This document shows, one piece after another, positions 37,066-50,885 of a DNA stretch of 64,000 bases. The stretch is from the NCBI GenBank assembly GCA_028023455.1, contig JAQFVV010006197.1, positions 14,937,254 through 15,001,253 on the forward strand, written 5' to 3'. Numbering within the stretch: position 1 is the first letter of the stretch; each line of letters opens with the position of its first letter. Origin of the DNA: Epiperipatus broadwayi. Taxonomy: Eukaryota; Onychophora; Udeonychophora; Euonychophora; Peripatidae. A program made the translations under genes and the position numbers. Under the pieces are notes generated by a model. That model did not search any database, had not been told where the DNA came from, and saw nothing but the letters and a program-made list of their open reading frames with translations.

Positions 37066-38700
37066 AATATAATTGTGTTAATATATATATAAATTATGGA
37101 AAGTTGGCCACTTATGTGAGAATGTTAATGTTGAGTGACTTAAATGAGATTTTTTTTTAAAATTTTAACTGTTAAACACTACTTAGGATAATGTATTGCC
37201 ATAACCTGGCTACAGCTATTATTTTTTATATTGGTATACTGAATATTCTCAAGTTTATTTCAGAGTATTCTGTTTAATATATATATATTAATAAATTAAT
37301 ATATATGATCTTCAATAAGATCTTTTGCCTTAAATAAAAATCAGTTTTTCTATACTAATTTGTTATTTTAAGTTCTTCAATGAAATTTTATTTAGCCTTG
37401 ACAAAAATGAATATCTTTTCATCAAAACATTGAAAACAAAAACAAAAATATAATACATGATATATCCCAAATAAGACTTTATTTTCATCATATAACTATG
37501 AAATATTCGATATAATATATATAATGTTGCTGACTTAAAAACATATCTAAAAACCATCCACTTTGTTTGATGATGGCAATATGGAAGTTTAATAAAAATC
37601 CTGGAATAAGAAACAAATTTTTATTGATTATTTTTATATATGATTTTGGTCCAAAAGTAGGAAAAAGTTTAAACAAAAAATTAAGACTAAAAAAGAAATT
37701 CTAATGTTACAGATCACATTGTGCTTTTTGCAAACCAAGATCAAAGGAGGTGATTAATTGTTTAAAAATCATATTAGAAATTAAAAAACAGTTCAGCTGA
37801 TATTATGACTAAAATCATAAAAGATAGAGAAACTCAGAAAAAAAAAAAAAAAGGTAAAACAAATAATAGAAGGCACCTATACAAAGTTTTTATTCATGAG
37901 TAGTTATTATTATTTTTTTTTTTATTCATGAGTAGTTATGTTTTTTTTTTTAAAAAAGAATCAATTTGTAGATATGCTTTCAAATTTAAGAAGCTTTATC
38001 TCAAAAATTACTTGCAAAAAAAAATAAAAAAAATTGCAATCCCTGACTATGTTTTTTTTAAAATTGAGTTGTGAACTACAAGTCAATTTTTTCTATAATA
38101 ATTTGTTATTTCAATTTATAAATCTTGTTCATTTTCAAAATATTTTTGTTTATTAATATTTTTATATAAATATATGTAAAGTAAAAATATTAACAGATAG
38201 CCATTTTCAGCTCAGGTAAATAATCAATTCCACATTTTGTTTGCAAGTCACATTTGAAGTAATGATTTTTTTCTTATATCATAAAAAATGTTTATGCAGA
38301 AAGAGACAAACAAAAACTGAAAACTCCATTGACTTTCACATCACATTTTATGATTTTTTGCTAATACTTAAGATAACATATGTTAATATATATAAATAAA
38401 TACCACAGATTTTATTGTAATATGGTTCCAACTAAACTATAACATTATTCCTGCTACTCACAAATTCAATAAAAACATTCTTTTGCTGAAAATAATTAAG
38501 ATCAACAGATAACTCCTGAATGCACACTGTTATATGTCTTCTTATGTAATCATAATAAAAATAATAAATTTAACAGTAATAAATTATTATAAACAGTCTT
38601 TAAATCTGCAGAAGTACTTTTGGTTAATTTCTTAAACCTGCCTAACTCCCATTAAATTAAAAAAAAAAAAAAACAAACAAAGCAGAAGCAAACATCATCA
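37066..38700. other. AT-rich sequence without a gene
   Basis: Nothing recognised. A short direct duplication of TTTATTCATGAGTAGTTAT occurs near 37890 and 37921. Confidence 0.5.
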
Positions 38701-38704
38701 ATTC

Positions 38705-39139
38705 AAATTGCATGAATCCCGTATTTTAATGTTAGAAGTTTGTCTATTTATTAAATGCATTTTATTCCTATTTATAAAAATTGCCTCCTTAATTTTTTTA
38801 TTATTATGGTTTCTCTCTTCATGAAGAATTTTCACACTTTCAAAATCAAATTACTATTTACATGTTTTTTCATGATCAAAGAAAACTGATGCAGTCATTA
38901 AATCACTATTATTCTTACTTATATAGAAATTCATGCTTCTTTAATCTCTTCTCAATAATGCACCTTGATTCACCTATATATGATAACATACAGTCACAAA
39001 AAATTTGATATATGATATTATTTTTCTGCTTGACAGGTATGACATCCTTAGAATTATTGACTAATTTATTAATATTGTTTGGAACATAGAATGAAACATT
39101 AAACATGTTCTTATATATATCCTTAAAAAATTTGAACAA
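38705..39139 (-). pseudogene. Penelope-like element GIY-YIG endonuclease, C-terminal region
   Basis: The minus strand carries FYVPNNINKLVNNSKDVIPV (pre-endonuclease linker) and then NNIIYQIFCDCMLSYIGESR followed by KRLKKHE. This is an intact GIY-YIG signature, with the CDC pair typical of the Penelope insert and the catalytic R. After several stops it resumes one frame over with FDFESVKILHEERNHNNKKI and KEAIFINRNKMHLINRQT, the usual domain end. The same linker occurs in the element at 12.8-14.1 kb. No reverse transcriptase is found upstream, so the copy is 5'-truncated at about 39.14 kb. Confidence 0.82.
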
Positions 39140-42035
39140 GTTTCAAAGATTTAAAAATTAATGCTTTAATAAATATAATAATATAAAGTTGGATGAAACA
39201 AAGTATAATAAGATTTCAAAAGTAATCCTCTTTAAAGAATATGTATACCTGAGAAAGAAAAGTTAAATGTTATATTTATAAAAAAAAATCTCTTGAAAAG
39301 AAAGAGAAGCATACACACAAAATTTTTATCAAGTATAAACCTAGTTGAGTAAAAATTGTTATGTAAATCCTACTTTTTCAAAAACTGAAATATTAAAAAA
39401 AAAAAATAGAAATAGTAGCAGCAGCTTGCTTTTGAAAATAAAAATCTCCACTGAGCATTATTATTAGATTACTGGTATAACATAAATTTCAGTGTTAGAG
39501 AGAATAAGACATTTATTGTAAACAAAAATAGACAAGTTTATAATTCTTTTAGTTATTTATATAACTACTATTGTTATAATTTATTATAGTATTTTCTTAT
39601 TAAAGATAGAAAAAAAATTTTATTATCATAATACATTAATTATTTCAACATAAAAAGCTTGTAAACTATAACATCTTAAAACATTCTTGCTACTAGAGTA
39701 TAACGGTACATACTTTTTATTTATTAAAACATTATGCAGATTGCAAAAAAGATTTGATGTATGTCTGATAACTTGAGAAATAAAAAAAGAAATCATAAGC
39801 AGATCTAAATACACAAAAATCCAAAAAATAAATTTGTAAATAAAAAAATTACTCTCACAATTTACAATCATATAAAGTTTCTTTATATTCTTTTGAATCT
39901 AATGTGGGCCCAAATTTTTTAAAAAAACTGCATATATTTCATATTTGTATGTATCAATTTTATTTTTGTTTTTATTTCTGTATATAAAATAGGAAGGATA
40001 TCATGTATGTGGAAAAAATTTAGCAGTAACATAACACATCTTTATTTCTGCATGATCAGTCTTCAGCCTATTGTTACATGAGAAAATCTGGAAAGCATTT
40101 GATCCAGGAAAATATTTGTGTCAACACACAACTCTAAGCGAGATATATATTGCCCAATATATAAAATTATTATTTTAAATAAAAAAACTTGGATTCAAAT
40201 ATTTATTGGATTATTTAATGATATATGCACAAATTTTTTATATCTTATTCTGCTTTAAGTGCAAAAACACGCAATATCATGAATAAAGGAAAAAATAATC
40301 ATTTAATAAAGGAAGAGAAATATTAGATAATACATATTTAAAAAAATCTCCAAGTAAAAAAATGAACATCTAATAAATTTAAAAAAAAAAAAAGAAAAAT
40401 ATTTTCAGATTCTTTGAAAAATAATTAGATAAGACTTTCCTAATAATATCATCTAGTACATAATTTGAAGTCAGATGCATTTATTATAGTCTGTATTATG
40501 GACAATTTTCTAGAAAATGATAGAAAGATCCTAACTTTTTGCTTTTTCTTTTAATTATTTTAAATTCAAAGAAGGATTGATTTATAGTTTGCTTAGTATT
40601 GCATACATATATTCATTCCATTTAATAGTTTGCACTATTCCATTTTATCAATATATTTGCTTTCATCAACATGTTTGCTTTTATTTTAAAAATTGTATTA
40701 TCACTCTCATTATTTATAACATTTTAAAAATAAATATTTCTATCTAATTATTCATGGTCCATTATTTATAACTTATTTTTAAAGTAAGTACCTTAATCTA
40801 TTTACTGTTTTATGGTTATGCTAAATATAAATGTTATATTTTTGATCATTTTCATGTTTAACAATTGGAAAAAATCTGTAATAGCTTATTTTTTTTAAAG
40901 AAAAAAAAGAATGGACTTGAATGTATAATTAAACTTTAAATTTATTTCTATTACCATACATATAATCTTATTATTAAAGTATATAAAAATTTTGGCATCT
41001 AAATATAATATAAATTTCTTAAGTAAATTTTACACGGTGCATATTGTTGTTTAATAAATTAAAAATTCAATCATATTTTTTATTTCCAAGTAGTAAAATA
41101 TCACCATACTACATCATTCTTAAATTCAGGATTTTATTACTTCCAAATTAAATTTGCCAATGTTGATAGCAGACAATAAATTATTCACTTATTTGAACAA
41201 TAAGGTATGTTTTTACCTTTCTAAGATGAAATTTTGATATATTAATGATTGCTTAAATATTGTGAAAATTTTGATACAATATTTGTTAAATGATTTTTGA
41301 TAATAAAAATACATTATATAACAAGTGAATGGTAAAGGTCAACATAATCTATACATGGTTAATGTAAGCTATCAACAATATGCCATTATAAAATACATTT
41401 GGCAGAATTTGTATTCCTTGTAAATTTTTTCTAAAGAAATATACATATGATTATTTACATTTTCAATAGATGCCTTCCTAATATTAAATAATATTGTTAA
41501 AATCCATATATACTCACAGATTATATCCTAAATGATGAATTTTGGATATCATTATAACTGCATCATAATGCAAAATTATAATATTTTAAACCTTTTAGTT
41601 TCAATGTTTAAGATATATTAGATGATCAATAAAGGACAATGAATATATTGATAATAAAGTAGAGCATATAATGATTATACCACATATGATCAGTCAACTG
41701 TTAAAGTAAATCATCAATGCTAAAACGCTCTTCATCAAAATTTTATTCATCCAGAACAATATTGGTAAATAGCTAGATCACTTCCAGGAATACCCATCAT
41801 TATTGATTTACACAGTTTAATTACATAAAGAATGATCCGAATAAAGTAATAATGATGAATTGGTTATATTTCTCTAGAAATAATAATTCTTACTTATATA
41901 TTTGGATTGACTATAAAAAAAATATTTCCACATCTGATAAAATTTTCTTTTAGATTCAAAAACATAATTTATAAATCTCTATTACTCATTAAAAAAATTT
42001 CTCTACCATAATAAGTTATCCATAATCTGGCACAT
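39140..42035. other. AT-rich sequence without a gene
   Basis: Nothing recognised apart from homopolymer tracts. The open frame at 39626-39871 has no conserved motif. Confidence 0.5.
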
Positions 42036-42463
42036 GATGGGAAGGCTTGGAACTTTTTTTATGCAGAAAGGAGTTTGCTATTAACTGAAAGGAGACCCTT
42101 TGATTCCTCTTGGAGGGCTTAAAGAAACCGAGTAGGGAAAATTCCTAATGTCCACTCCATACGTTCTAGTCGTTGCAGCTGTTATTACTATGTGATTATT
42201 CATATAGTATAAGAATATGGATGGGCTGCTCACCAACACGCATTGGCCAGCGTGGTGAGTTTATTGGCTTTTTACCTCTGAGTTTAAGATCAAGAAATAC
42301 CATGATCTTTCTTCTCAGTTGCCTGATAAGGCAGAATGAATGTTTGTGTAAATGATAAATATTTTCTAATAATTATACAATTATGACAGACAAAAATAAA
42401 TCATGGCCCTTATTCCCAGGAGGCTGTAAAGTCACCAACCAAGGCAGCAGTTGAAGGCTGTAG

Positions 42464-43170
42464 GTGGCGGATGCTAAGAATCCACTGATTGCGGACCCAG
42501 GCTGCCATTTGTTGACAACTTTTTATTTAGGTACTTACAACTGCAGATCACTTTCAAGTGAAGAAAGATTGCAAGAATTAGAAGAAGAACTGTCTTATAT
42601 TAAATGGGACATTATTGAACTTTGTGAAGGTAGAAGAAAAGGTGAAGAGACAATTGATTTAGAAAGTGGACATGTACTCTATTATAAAGGCACAAATATT
42701 GGAAATACAAATGGAGTAGGATTCATTATAAATAAAAGATGAAGGAACAATATTGTTGAGATTGATGGTATGTCGGACAGAGTGGCAAGATTAGTTATAC
42801 AACTTAATAGCAGATACCAAATGCAGATAATTCAGGTTTATGCTCCAACAAGTTCTCATAGTGATGAAGTAGTAGAAGATTTTTTTATGGATGTACAAAA
42901 GGCTTTTGATCAGAGTAAACAACATTTTAAAATTGTTATGGGAGACTTTAATGCTAGAATTGGTAAACAAATAAAAGATGAAAGTGATGTAGGTAATTTT
43001 GGTTATGGTAATAGAAATGAGAGAGGACATAGACTTGTTGGAGTTTGCAGAAAAAGAAAAACTTTATATTATGAATTTTTTTTTTGAGAAAAATGTTAAA
43101 AGGAAATGGACATGGAAGCATCCAAATGAAGGTACAGCAGAATTGGATTATATTTTGACTAACAGAAAAT
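42464..43170 (+). pseudogene. RTE apurinic-like endonuclease domain, disrupted
   Basis: The frame opens MADAKNPLIADPGCHLLTTF. GTYNCRSLSSEERLQELEEE is the first conserved block, then WDIIELCEGRRKGEE and YKGTNIGNTNGVGFIIN. A TGA at about 42740 interrupts it where a W codon is expected (KRWRN). It continues with RYQMQIIQVYAPTS and IVMGDFNARIG; GDFNA at 42941-42955 holds the catalytic D and N. A frameshift near 43070 moves the end, KHPNEGTAELDYILTNRK, to another frame. The SDH-type motif survives as SNHRLVRCK near 43218. Confidence 0.88.
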
Positions 43171-43407
43171 AAATATTTCAAGATGGTAATAGTCTTAATA
43201 AATTTAACACAGGAAGTAATCATCGGTTAGTAAGATGTAAGATACATGTTAATGCAAAGCTAGGAGACAAAAATTATTACGAAAAACAATATTTACAGTT
43301 GATTTTCCTACTCTTCAGAAACATTCTAATGAATTTAAATTAGAACTTACAAATCGGTTTCAAGCATAGTAGATTTTGAACATGATTCAGATTTAAATGA
43401 AATTAAT

Positions 43408-44640
43408 ATGAAAATAACTGATACACTTTTAAAAACTGCAACAAAGATAGTTGGTAGAAAAAAGCAGCAATTGACCAATAAAATTTCTACCGAGACTAGA
43501 GAATTTACGAAGAATAGACGGAATATGAAGATATATAAAAATGATGCATTAAAAAGGATTGAATATCTCGAATTTTGTAAAATGGTGCGGAAAAGAGTGG
43601 AAAATGATATAAGAAAGTATAACTGTGAAATAGCAAGGAAAGCTGTAGAAGAGAATAAAAGTCTCAAGAGTGTAAAACAACATTTTGATATTGGTAGGAA
43701 ATTTATATCTGCAATAAGAAAAAAAGATGGAATTATTACTAAAAAGAGAGATGACATCATGAAATGGGTAGAAGACTTTTATCAAGAATTATATAGTAAT
43801 AAAGAACAAGTACCTCCTATATCTATTACATCTTCCAAATTGCCCAGAATTTTAAATGAAGAAGTGAGACATGCAATTAAATGTATGAAGAAAGGAAAGG
43901 CTCCAGGTAATGATGGAATTATAATTGATATATTAAAAGGAGCAGGTGAAGAAATAGAATTTTTTTTAGCAAAGTTATATACCAAATGTCTAAATGATAA
44001 AGATGTACCAGATGATTGGAAGAATGCAGTATTAATATTATTTTAAAAAGGTGATAAAGAGGATATTAGAAATTACAGACCCATCAGCCTTTTATCAGTT
44101 TTATACAAAATTTTTACCAAGATAATTACAACTCGTCTATAGAGATCAATGGATTTCCACCAACCAAGAGAACAAGCTGGATTTAAAAGTGGTTTTAGTA
44201 CAGTAGATCATATCAGGTATTGAGAGAAGTTATAGAAAGGACAAATGAATATGAATTGCCATTATGATTTAGATTTGTAGATTATGAAAAGGCATTTGAT
44301 TCTATAAACATTTCTTCAGTGATTAAAGCATTGGATCATCAAGGTATAGATCCAGGATATTGTCATATTTTAAAAAATATTTATAAAAATGCAACAGCAA
44401 CAATTATATTACATAATGCTATTGGGAAAGTCAACACATTGAGAAGGGTGTAAGACAGGGTGACTCTATATCTCCAAAACTTTTTACAGCAATGCTACAA
44501 GAAGTATTTTGTGGATTAAAATGGGAAGCTAAAGGAGTGAAAGTCAATGAAGATTATTTAAGGCATTTAGATTTTGCAGATGATGTAGTTGTTTTTGCAA
44601 ATAATGCTTTAGAGCTGCAGGAAATGTTGCAGGAGTTATC
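43408..44640 (+). pseudogene. RTE reverse transcriptase domain, disrupted
   Basis: The long frame 43408-44046 carries the linker and MKKGKAPGNDGIIIDILKGA, the usual RT start. A TAA at 44044 interrupts it. Beyond it come [44 protein letters not shown] (motif A, FVDYEKAFD), GVRQGDSISPKLFTA (motif B) and HLDFADDVVVFAN. FADD, the catalytic box, is at 44573-44584. At least three frame changes and several stops occur between 44140 and 44460. All catalytic residues are still readable. Confidence 0.9.
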
Positions 44641-44642
44641 AG

Positions 44643-45377
44643 ATGAAAGTAGGACTAAAGATAAATGTTAAAAAGACTAAAGTAATGTATACGCATATTG
44701 TCGAGGTTATAGCCTCAGTAAATATTACTAAAGTAATGTTTAATGGATTTTCTCAAAGTATGAAAATTAAGATTGATTATGATGAGTTAGAAGTTGACAG
44801 TTACAAATACCTTGGTCAGATTATTAATACAGATGAAAAAATAATGGATGGAATTAATCATAGAATTAAACTTAGTTGGAGTGCTTTTGGTACAAATAAC
44901 TTGATACTAAAAGGAAATATGCCTATGTGTTTGAAAAGAAAAGTTTTTAATAAATGTGTTTTACCAGTTCTTACTTATGGATCAGAGACTTGAACACTTA
45001 ATAGAAGAGCAATACAGAGACTTCAGACAACTCAAAAAAGTATGGAGAGATGTATGTTGGGAGTAACAAGAAGAGATCGAAAATGCAATATATGGGTAAG
45101 AGAACAAACAGGTGTTACTGACCTCATTAAAAAAATTAAAAGACTGAAGTGGAGTTGGGCTGGACATATTGCTAGAAGAGATGATAATAGATGGACAACT
45201 GAAATTTTAAACTGGATTCCAAGAGTTTGTAAAAGACCTACAAAGAGACCACATGCGAGATGGATGGATGAAATAAGAAAGTGTGCAGGGGTGATGTGGA
45301 GAAGAGAAGCTAAAGATCAGAGGAGATGGATTGAACTTGGAAAGATCTTCATCCTGCAGTGGATTGATAATGGTTGA
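44643..45377 (+). pseudogene. RTE C-terminal region after the RT domain
   Basis: GLKINVKKTKVMYT and YKYLGQIINTDEKIMDG (44643-44993) are followed by CVLPVLTYGSET, a TGA in place of W, and then TLNRRAIQRLQTTQKSMERC. The second frame (45042-45377) has RLKWSWAGHIARRDDNRWTT and RPHARWMDEIRKCAGVMWRR, the conserved RTE tail ending WIELGKIFILQW. Only one stop separates the two frames. Confidence 0.9.
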
Positions 45378-45445
45378 TGATGAGATGTCCATAAGCAAAT
45401 GTATAAATAAATTGTATGCTACACAATGGAGTGCAAACACAATTT

Positions 45446-48400
45446 TTTAATTTTAAAATAATTTAATGAATTAACACATTATGATAATAACAAAGAAAAT
45501 CAAAGTATAAAAAAATCACACTTCATCAAATAATATAACATATAGTAATTTATCCTTAAGCACAGATAAATCTATAAATGCACACACTATTCTGCCATAG
45601 TATACCTATTAGCAAATATCTCTGGCAGGGTTTAATAATTTATTTAGCCTCTCTTTTAACTTCTTCAAAGATATACATGCAAATTGCATGAAATCATTTA
45701 TGAAATAAAATTTATATTGTATGTCTCATAATTAAAAAACATTATATATAAAAATGTTATAGAAATGAAAAGACAAACTTTAAACATTTTTAATCAAAAA
45801 ATAATTGTGAAAAGTTTAAAGATTAACTAATTTATAATTAAGTAAATACTAACATCCTGAAATATTTGAATTGACTAGAATACAATGAAAGTTAAAATCT
45901 TATGAATTTTCAGTAGAACCATACTGCTATTAACTCTTATTTTTTAATTTAATTTTATCAATATTTTACTTTTATTTAGTTTTGCTTTATCATGCATCAT
46001 TTAATTTTAATATAACAGGCTTTTGACAATGTTAAAAATAATTGCTTTTTAGCAGCTTAATATTTCTGGTTACAAAGTCTCTGCCAAGTCTAAGCTATTT
46101 TTCAATATCAATAGTTTGGATGTATTTTATTTTCTTAAAACTTAATTTTCTTTACTACATCATTTTTATTTATTCTGTTGACTGGTTTTCAATTTTCCAC
46201 AGTTTTTGAATTGTAAGCAGATTCTTGACTCATGACACATTTTATAGGATGATAGTAAGCAAGCTATAAAACATTTTAAAGACTTTATATATTTTTTTCC
46301 AGAGACTAACATTTTCATATAGTGACAATGATTCAGTTAAGGATAGCAATTAGCAAACCATCTTACAATTCTAAATGGTGATAAATAATCTCCTCTTAGC
46401 TATAATTAAAAAAACAATAATGATAATCTTACAATCTGTCAATGTTGCTTTAGCTTACTTTCCCTATAAAATTTAAGGTTAAGTTCTTTTTCTTGATGAA
46501 TAACTACCTCTTGTGGAAGTTTTACTTCTGATGTTGTCAAATATTAATGGTTAATGAGTAATTCTACCTTCAGCATTTCAACAACTACACCTCTTGAACC
46601 CAATTTGTATTTGTTGAATAAAAAACAAATCATTTATTTACCAGATAAAATGATCTAACTTGGTTCTGGATCAGTTTCTAGTTAATGACTCATTTAATTA
46701 CTACAATGATCATTAATAATAATTGAAATTGTAATAATAAATAAATAATCAATAACTTCTAAATATCTGTAATTGCAAAGTAGAAAAAACTACTTCCCAC
46801 TGAGTTATGTAGTGTCAAAAACCAATGAAAAGATAGAATAATACCATTTTATCTTTGGATTCTGTTGTTATATAAGCCTAATTTTTGACTAGGTTTTTTT
46901 AAAAAAAAATTATATGGTGAATTTTGTCTAGTTTTAATTTTTACTTTTAACAACCTTTGAAAGTGAAACATTAGCTTTGATAATTGAATTTATATACTTT
47001 TTTTAATATTTTTAATTTTATAACAAATTTTTTAAAATGATAATGAAAAAAATTCTTCACTTTGCAAACAAAATTAATTTCTCTATACCCCATTTTCAAT
47101 TCATATGTTAATTGCAATAATGTTTATTGCATACCTAGTATTAGAAAGAGTTATGAATATTATAAATGATTTTGTGACAGATAATTTTACTCAACACTAA
47201 AATTCAATATGATTAATTCCTTTTGGGTTTTCTTCAGAAGTCAATAAAATGAACTTTAACCAATGCAGCTTTACATGATTTTAAATGATTTTATTTAATT
47301 ATAACAGAAAATTGGGTTTAAATTCTTAATTATAACAGAAGTTCTAGTATTAAAACATTTACTTAGCATAAATTTTTTTCCACATAGGTACATATTTTCC
47401 TTAAAATATTATATAAATGTCAATGCAATAATATTATAATAACCAATTCTGATTTTATAAAACTCCTAATGTGTTCACACCCACATAATTTTTTTTATAT
47501 GATTTTCAATACTTCAATCCTTTAGCTTTTCTCTCTTAGCTAAATTGGTTTAATTTTATCCTATTTTTTGTCTGTTTGCAAGCTCATATAATATTACTGT
47601 TATAATTTATATTATCCAGATTCATCTGGCTGAATTTAAATAGCTTATATATATATATTAATTTAAAGCATACGTGACCATTTTTAAAAATAATCAAGAC
47701 AGTACATTTATATATACAATTAAAATTAAATAGATAGCAATGTTTTATTTATGGAAAATGAAAAATAATTTTAAAATTTCTACCAAATCTCCTATCAGAC
47801 AATAAAACAATATTCAATTTTATAAGATTCATTCATTTACGTTTTTAAACTCTGACTTAATTAAAGCAATTTATTAAATTCAAAATTACAATTAATTAGC
47901 ATGAAAATAACATTACCCACTGTGGAAAAATAAAAAATGGAAATATAAATATCATAAATGTTTATATTTAAAAATTTGCATTAAATCAATATTAATAGAA
48001 TAGATTTAGACTAATATATAAGATAGCACGTTATTTATATATAATCTTCAACATCTTTTCAATCCATGTTTTAAAAAATGTTATATAAATGCCATTTCAT
48101 TATGATGTGTCATGAAATAATTCACTTTCTCCATTTTATTTCATCTTTTTACTTATTCTAATTAATATCCTTTTCAAAACTAAGATTTTACAATAGATTA
48201 AAAAAAAAATCCGAGCACATAGAAGTACTAACAGTAGAAAATTATGACTAAAATTATTATTTAGTTTTCTAATGCTTGTTACATAGTATAGTTACCATGT
48301 CTAATAACTAGCTTGGCCACTATCTAAAAAAAAAAAAAATTAAAATTAAAAAAAAAAAGCAATCTGTAAAAAAAACCCCACAAAACTTCAATTTTCTAGT

Positions 48401-48479
48401 TTACATTATAACTGTAATATGTTGCTATGATTGATGCAAAACTTTATATTCCATTTGACAGTTCTCTGCAAATGGCTGC
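45446..48479. other. AT-rich sequence without a gene
   Basis: Nothing recognised. It includes A and T homopolymers and short local duplications such as TTAATTATAACAGAAAATTG near 47300. Confidence 0.5.
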
Positions 48480-49760
48480 ACTAAGAGAAAAGTGATTAAA
48501 ATTACGATCAATAACTTACTACTACTTAGATATATCATTTCCATTTTATCAATTTATAGTTCAACAAAAAGAGCAAAACAAAGTTTAGTAACTTTAGTAT
48601 TTTTTGATCATAATGTATTACAAACTAATTTTAATAATTTAATATTATATTGGATAGATACATATCCAAATAAAAGTGAAGGTGGGTTGGATTTATATTT
48701 TAATTAACAGAAAATATGTATTTCAAAAGTATAATGTTTTTAATAGACTCAACACTGAAAGTGATAGTTTAATAATGAGATGTAACATATTTATTAATGC
48801 AGAGCTATAGAGATGAGAAAAAAAAGGAAAAGGAAAATGGAATCAGAAATACTGTGCATATAAGTAAGCACAAACATACAAACCCATTGTCACAATCAGA
48901 ATAAAATGATAGATCTGTGAAAGGCTCATGACAGCCAAGGAACTATACTAACTTATGGGAAAAAGGAGATACAAAAGACAGTATCAGAAACAGTAACTAG
49001 CTTTTGATGAAGCAACAATCTTTCCTATAAGATAGAAGAATGCAATCTTAATCAGACACAGTTAATCCTCATATTAGAAAGTTAACCTACAGATAGGGCT
49101 AGTAGGTTGCCAGCCCTTAATTATGATTTTTGTTCAAGATAGTATAATCATTAATGAGACAGTTTGGAAGTGAATTTGAGATATAAAATTCAGATGGCAA
49201 GGATTGTATATACTAGCATTCCTATTATAGTTCATCCATCTATTATGGAGATGGTTAGAAGCTAGAATATGTGGTTTAATAGTGATCCTGTCTCACACAA
49301 TCTAGCTAGACTGTTATGCCTGCTAAATGATTCAATAGTGATAAAATAATATTAGTAGTAGTGGTAAGCAGGTGGTTATAGTATTATTAAAAGCAAATAT
49401 TATAAATCTGGAATGTGCAAAAATTATTTGAAACTGAATCTTCATGATGAAAACAGAGAATAGCACTGGTAGCTAACAAGCTACCAAAATTTTAAAATCA
49501 ATATAGCTACATTTGGTGAAAATCAACTTCCAAAGGAAAAAAGTTTAATAAAACAGATAAATGACTACAAGTTTTTTTTCTTGGAATCATGACAACTAGT
49601 GAAAAGAGATGCATGATATTGGATATGCTATAAAATCCAATTTAATATTCTCTATAGAATTCCTTGATGTATCATTGGCTTGGATAATGGTACTAATATT
49701 CATTTTATTAGTGTATATACTCTAGCATAAGAGTTAAAAAAATCAGAGAAAAAACTTTTA
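48480..49760 (+). pseudogene. Older, heavily decayed LINE copy related to the RTE element
   Basis: 48655-48830 aligns at DNA level with 43112-43270 of the RTE element (ATCCAAATRAAAG, TTAACAGAAAATA, TATTTCAA and TTAATGCARAGCTA in the same order). Farther on, GAAGAATGCAATCTTAATC (49034) resembles the RTE GAAGAATGCAGTATTAAT. NDYKFFFLGIMTTSEKRC near 49558-49615 resembles the 'dYKYLG..I.s' segment. Stops are everywhere. The DNA-level match is good evidence for the first part; extension to 49.7 kb is less sure. Confidence 0.65.
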
Positions 49761-50019
49761 TTCTATGCTATAAAGCATGACTACAGCAATATCATTAAAA
49801 GATCAAATTTTCTTCTTAGAGACATTAATATAAGTTGGTATAAGCAGTAGATTTTGGTCAAAACTTGTTGAAAATAATATTATTCGTGTAAATTCAAAAG
49901 GTGTGTTGTTATTACATTTTAACATAACATATGAACGATCACAAGAACTCTGTTTACAATGAAAAATCGTATAAAGGAACTTACATACAATTAAAGTCAA
50001 AATGGCATTTAATAGATGA

Positions 50020-50166
50020 CAATATAGTTAGAAAGCTGCAGAAAGGATTTGCTATTAACTGTAAGAAAGCCCACTGATTTCTCTTGACATCTTAAAGGAA
50101 TCTACTGGAGCACTCCTAATTTTCATTCTATAAGTTATCATTGCAAATATTATTAATATATTGTAA
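50020..50166 (+). mobile_element. 5' half of an older RTE leader copy
   Basis: Aligns with 42055-42190: GCAGAAAGGAKTTGCTATTAACTG, then CCTCTTGR-type and TCCTAATKTYCAYTC blocks. It ends at about 50166, exactly where the other half at 55625 takes up the alignment. Confidence 0.75.
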
Positions 50167-50204
50167 CTGATTAGATTACATAACACACAGCAACATAAGT
50201 TATG

Positions 50205-50236
50205 TGTGCACACACACACACATATATATATATATG
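50205..50236. repeat. (CA)n(TA)n microsatellite
   Basis: A run of CA dinucleotides passes directly into TA dinucleotides. Confidence 0.9.
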
Positions 50237-50661
50237 TAAAGGAAAAGTAGAAATAAACAGAGACATACATTTTTGTAGATATTTTTCTACAGTTCCTGGA
50301 ACAAAATAATAAATAAAGGTTAAATAGTTCTGAATTTAAAATAGAATTTTATTATAAATTAAAACATTTGAAAAGACGTATATAAATATTAATATTGTAT
50401 TATTATTACTATGATTTTGAATTTAAAAACAAGTATGTTATTTTTGAAATCTTTTAATTAATTGGTAAATTACCCATTTTTAAAAATCTTTGTATATCAC
50501 ACCTTGATAAAACTTCAAACTGGCTTTTGAAAGGATTAGTGATTTTGGAAAGATAAGACAAAAAAACTGCCTTGAATTAAGGTGTTTTTATCACCTTAGA
50601 AGACTTTTATAAAAAGAACTGATAAAAATATCAGTTCAGATTGGCTTGTAGTTTTTGTAAG

Positions 50662-50709
50662 AGCTGGCCAGATAAGCCTGGTTTTAGCTGGCTAGAAAAG
50701 TCTGGTTTT
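50662..50709. repeat. 24-bp direct tandem duplication
   Basis: AGCTGGCCAGATAAGCCTGG and TTTT are followed immediately by AGCTGGCTAGAAAAGTCTGG and TTTT, with four differences. The surrounding 50600-51180 is less AT-rich than background but shows no conserved coding. Confidence 0.85.
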
Positions 50710-50885
50710 AATATTTTTGAGAAGCAGTGGCCAAATTGGTCAGCTGCAAAGTTTGGATAGTAATTTATTTGAAGACAGTTCTTGTATTCGTATTTTTGTG
50801 AAGCAGTTGGCTAGCAGAGTTGGTATTTGGAGTTATAAAAAATACTTCCCATGAAGATGTAGTAGAAATCAAGATGGGAGGAAGC

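Larger units (their letters stand above)
42040..45445 (+). mobile_element. Nearly full-length RTE-type LINE, inactivated
   Basis: A single element of about 3.4 kb: a leader of about 420 bp (42040-42463), endonuclease (42464-43160), reverse transcriptase (43408-44640), a C-terminal region (44643-45377) and a short 3' tail ending near 45445. The leader also occurs in an older copy at 50.0 and 55.6 kb. Domain order and the C-terminal sequence match RTE elements often annotated as 'craniofacial development protein 2-like'. The encoded products would nick target DNA and copy the RNA in place. Several stop codons and frameshifts make it inactive, but they are few enough to suggest a relatively young insertion. 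Confidence 0.9.

Noticed and set aside
42791-43785. Minus-strand open frames antisense to the RTE element
   Set aside because: They are shadows of the plus-strand endonuclease and RT coding.
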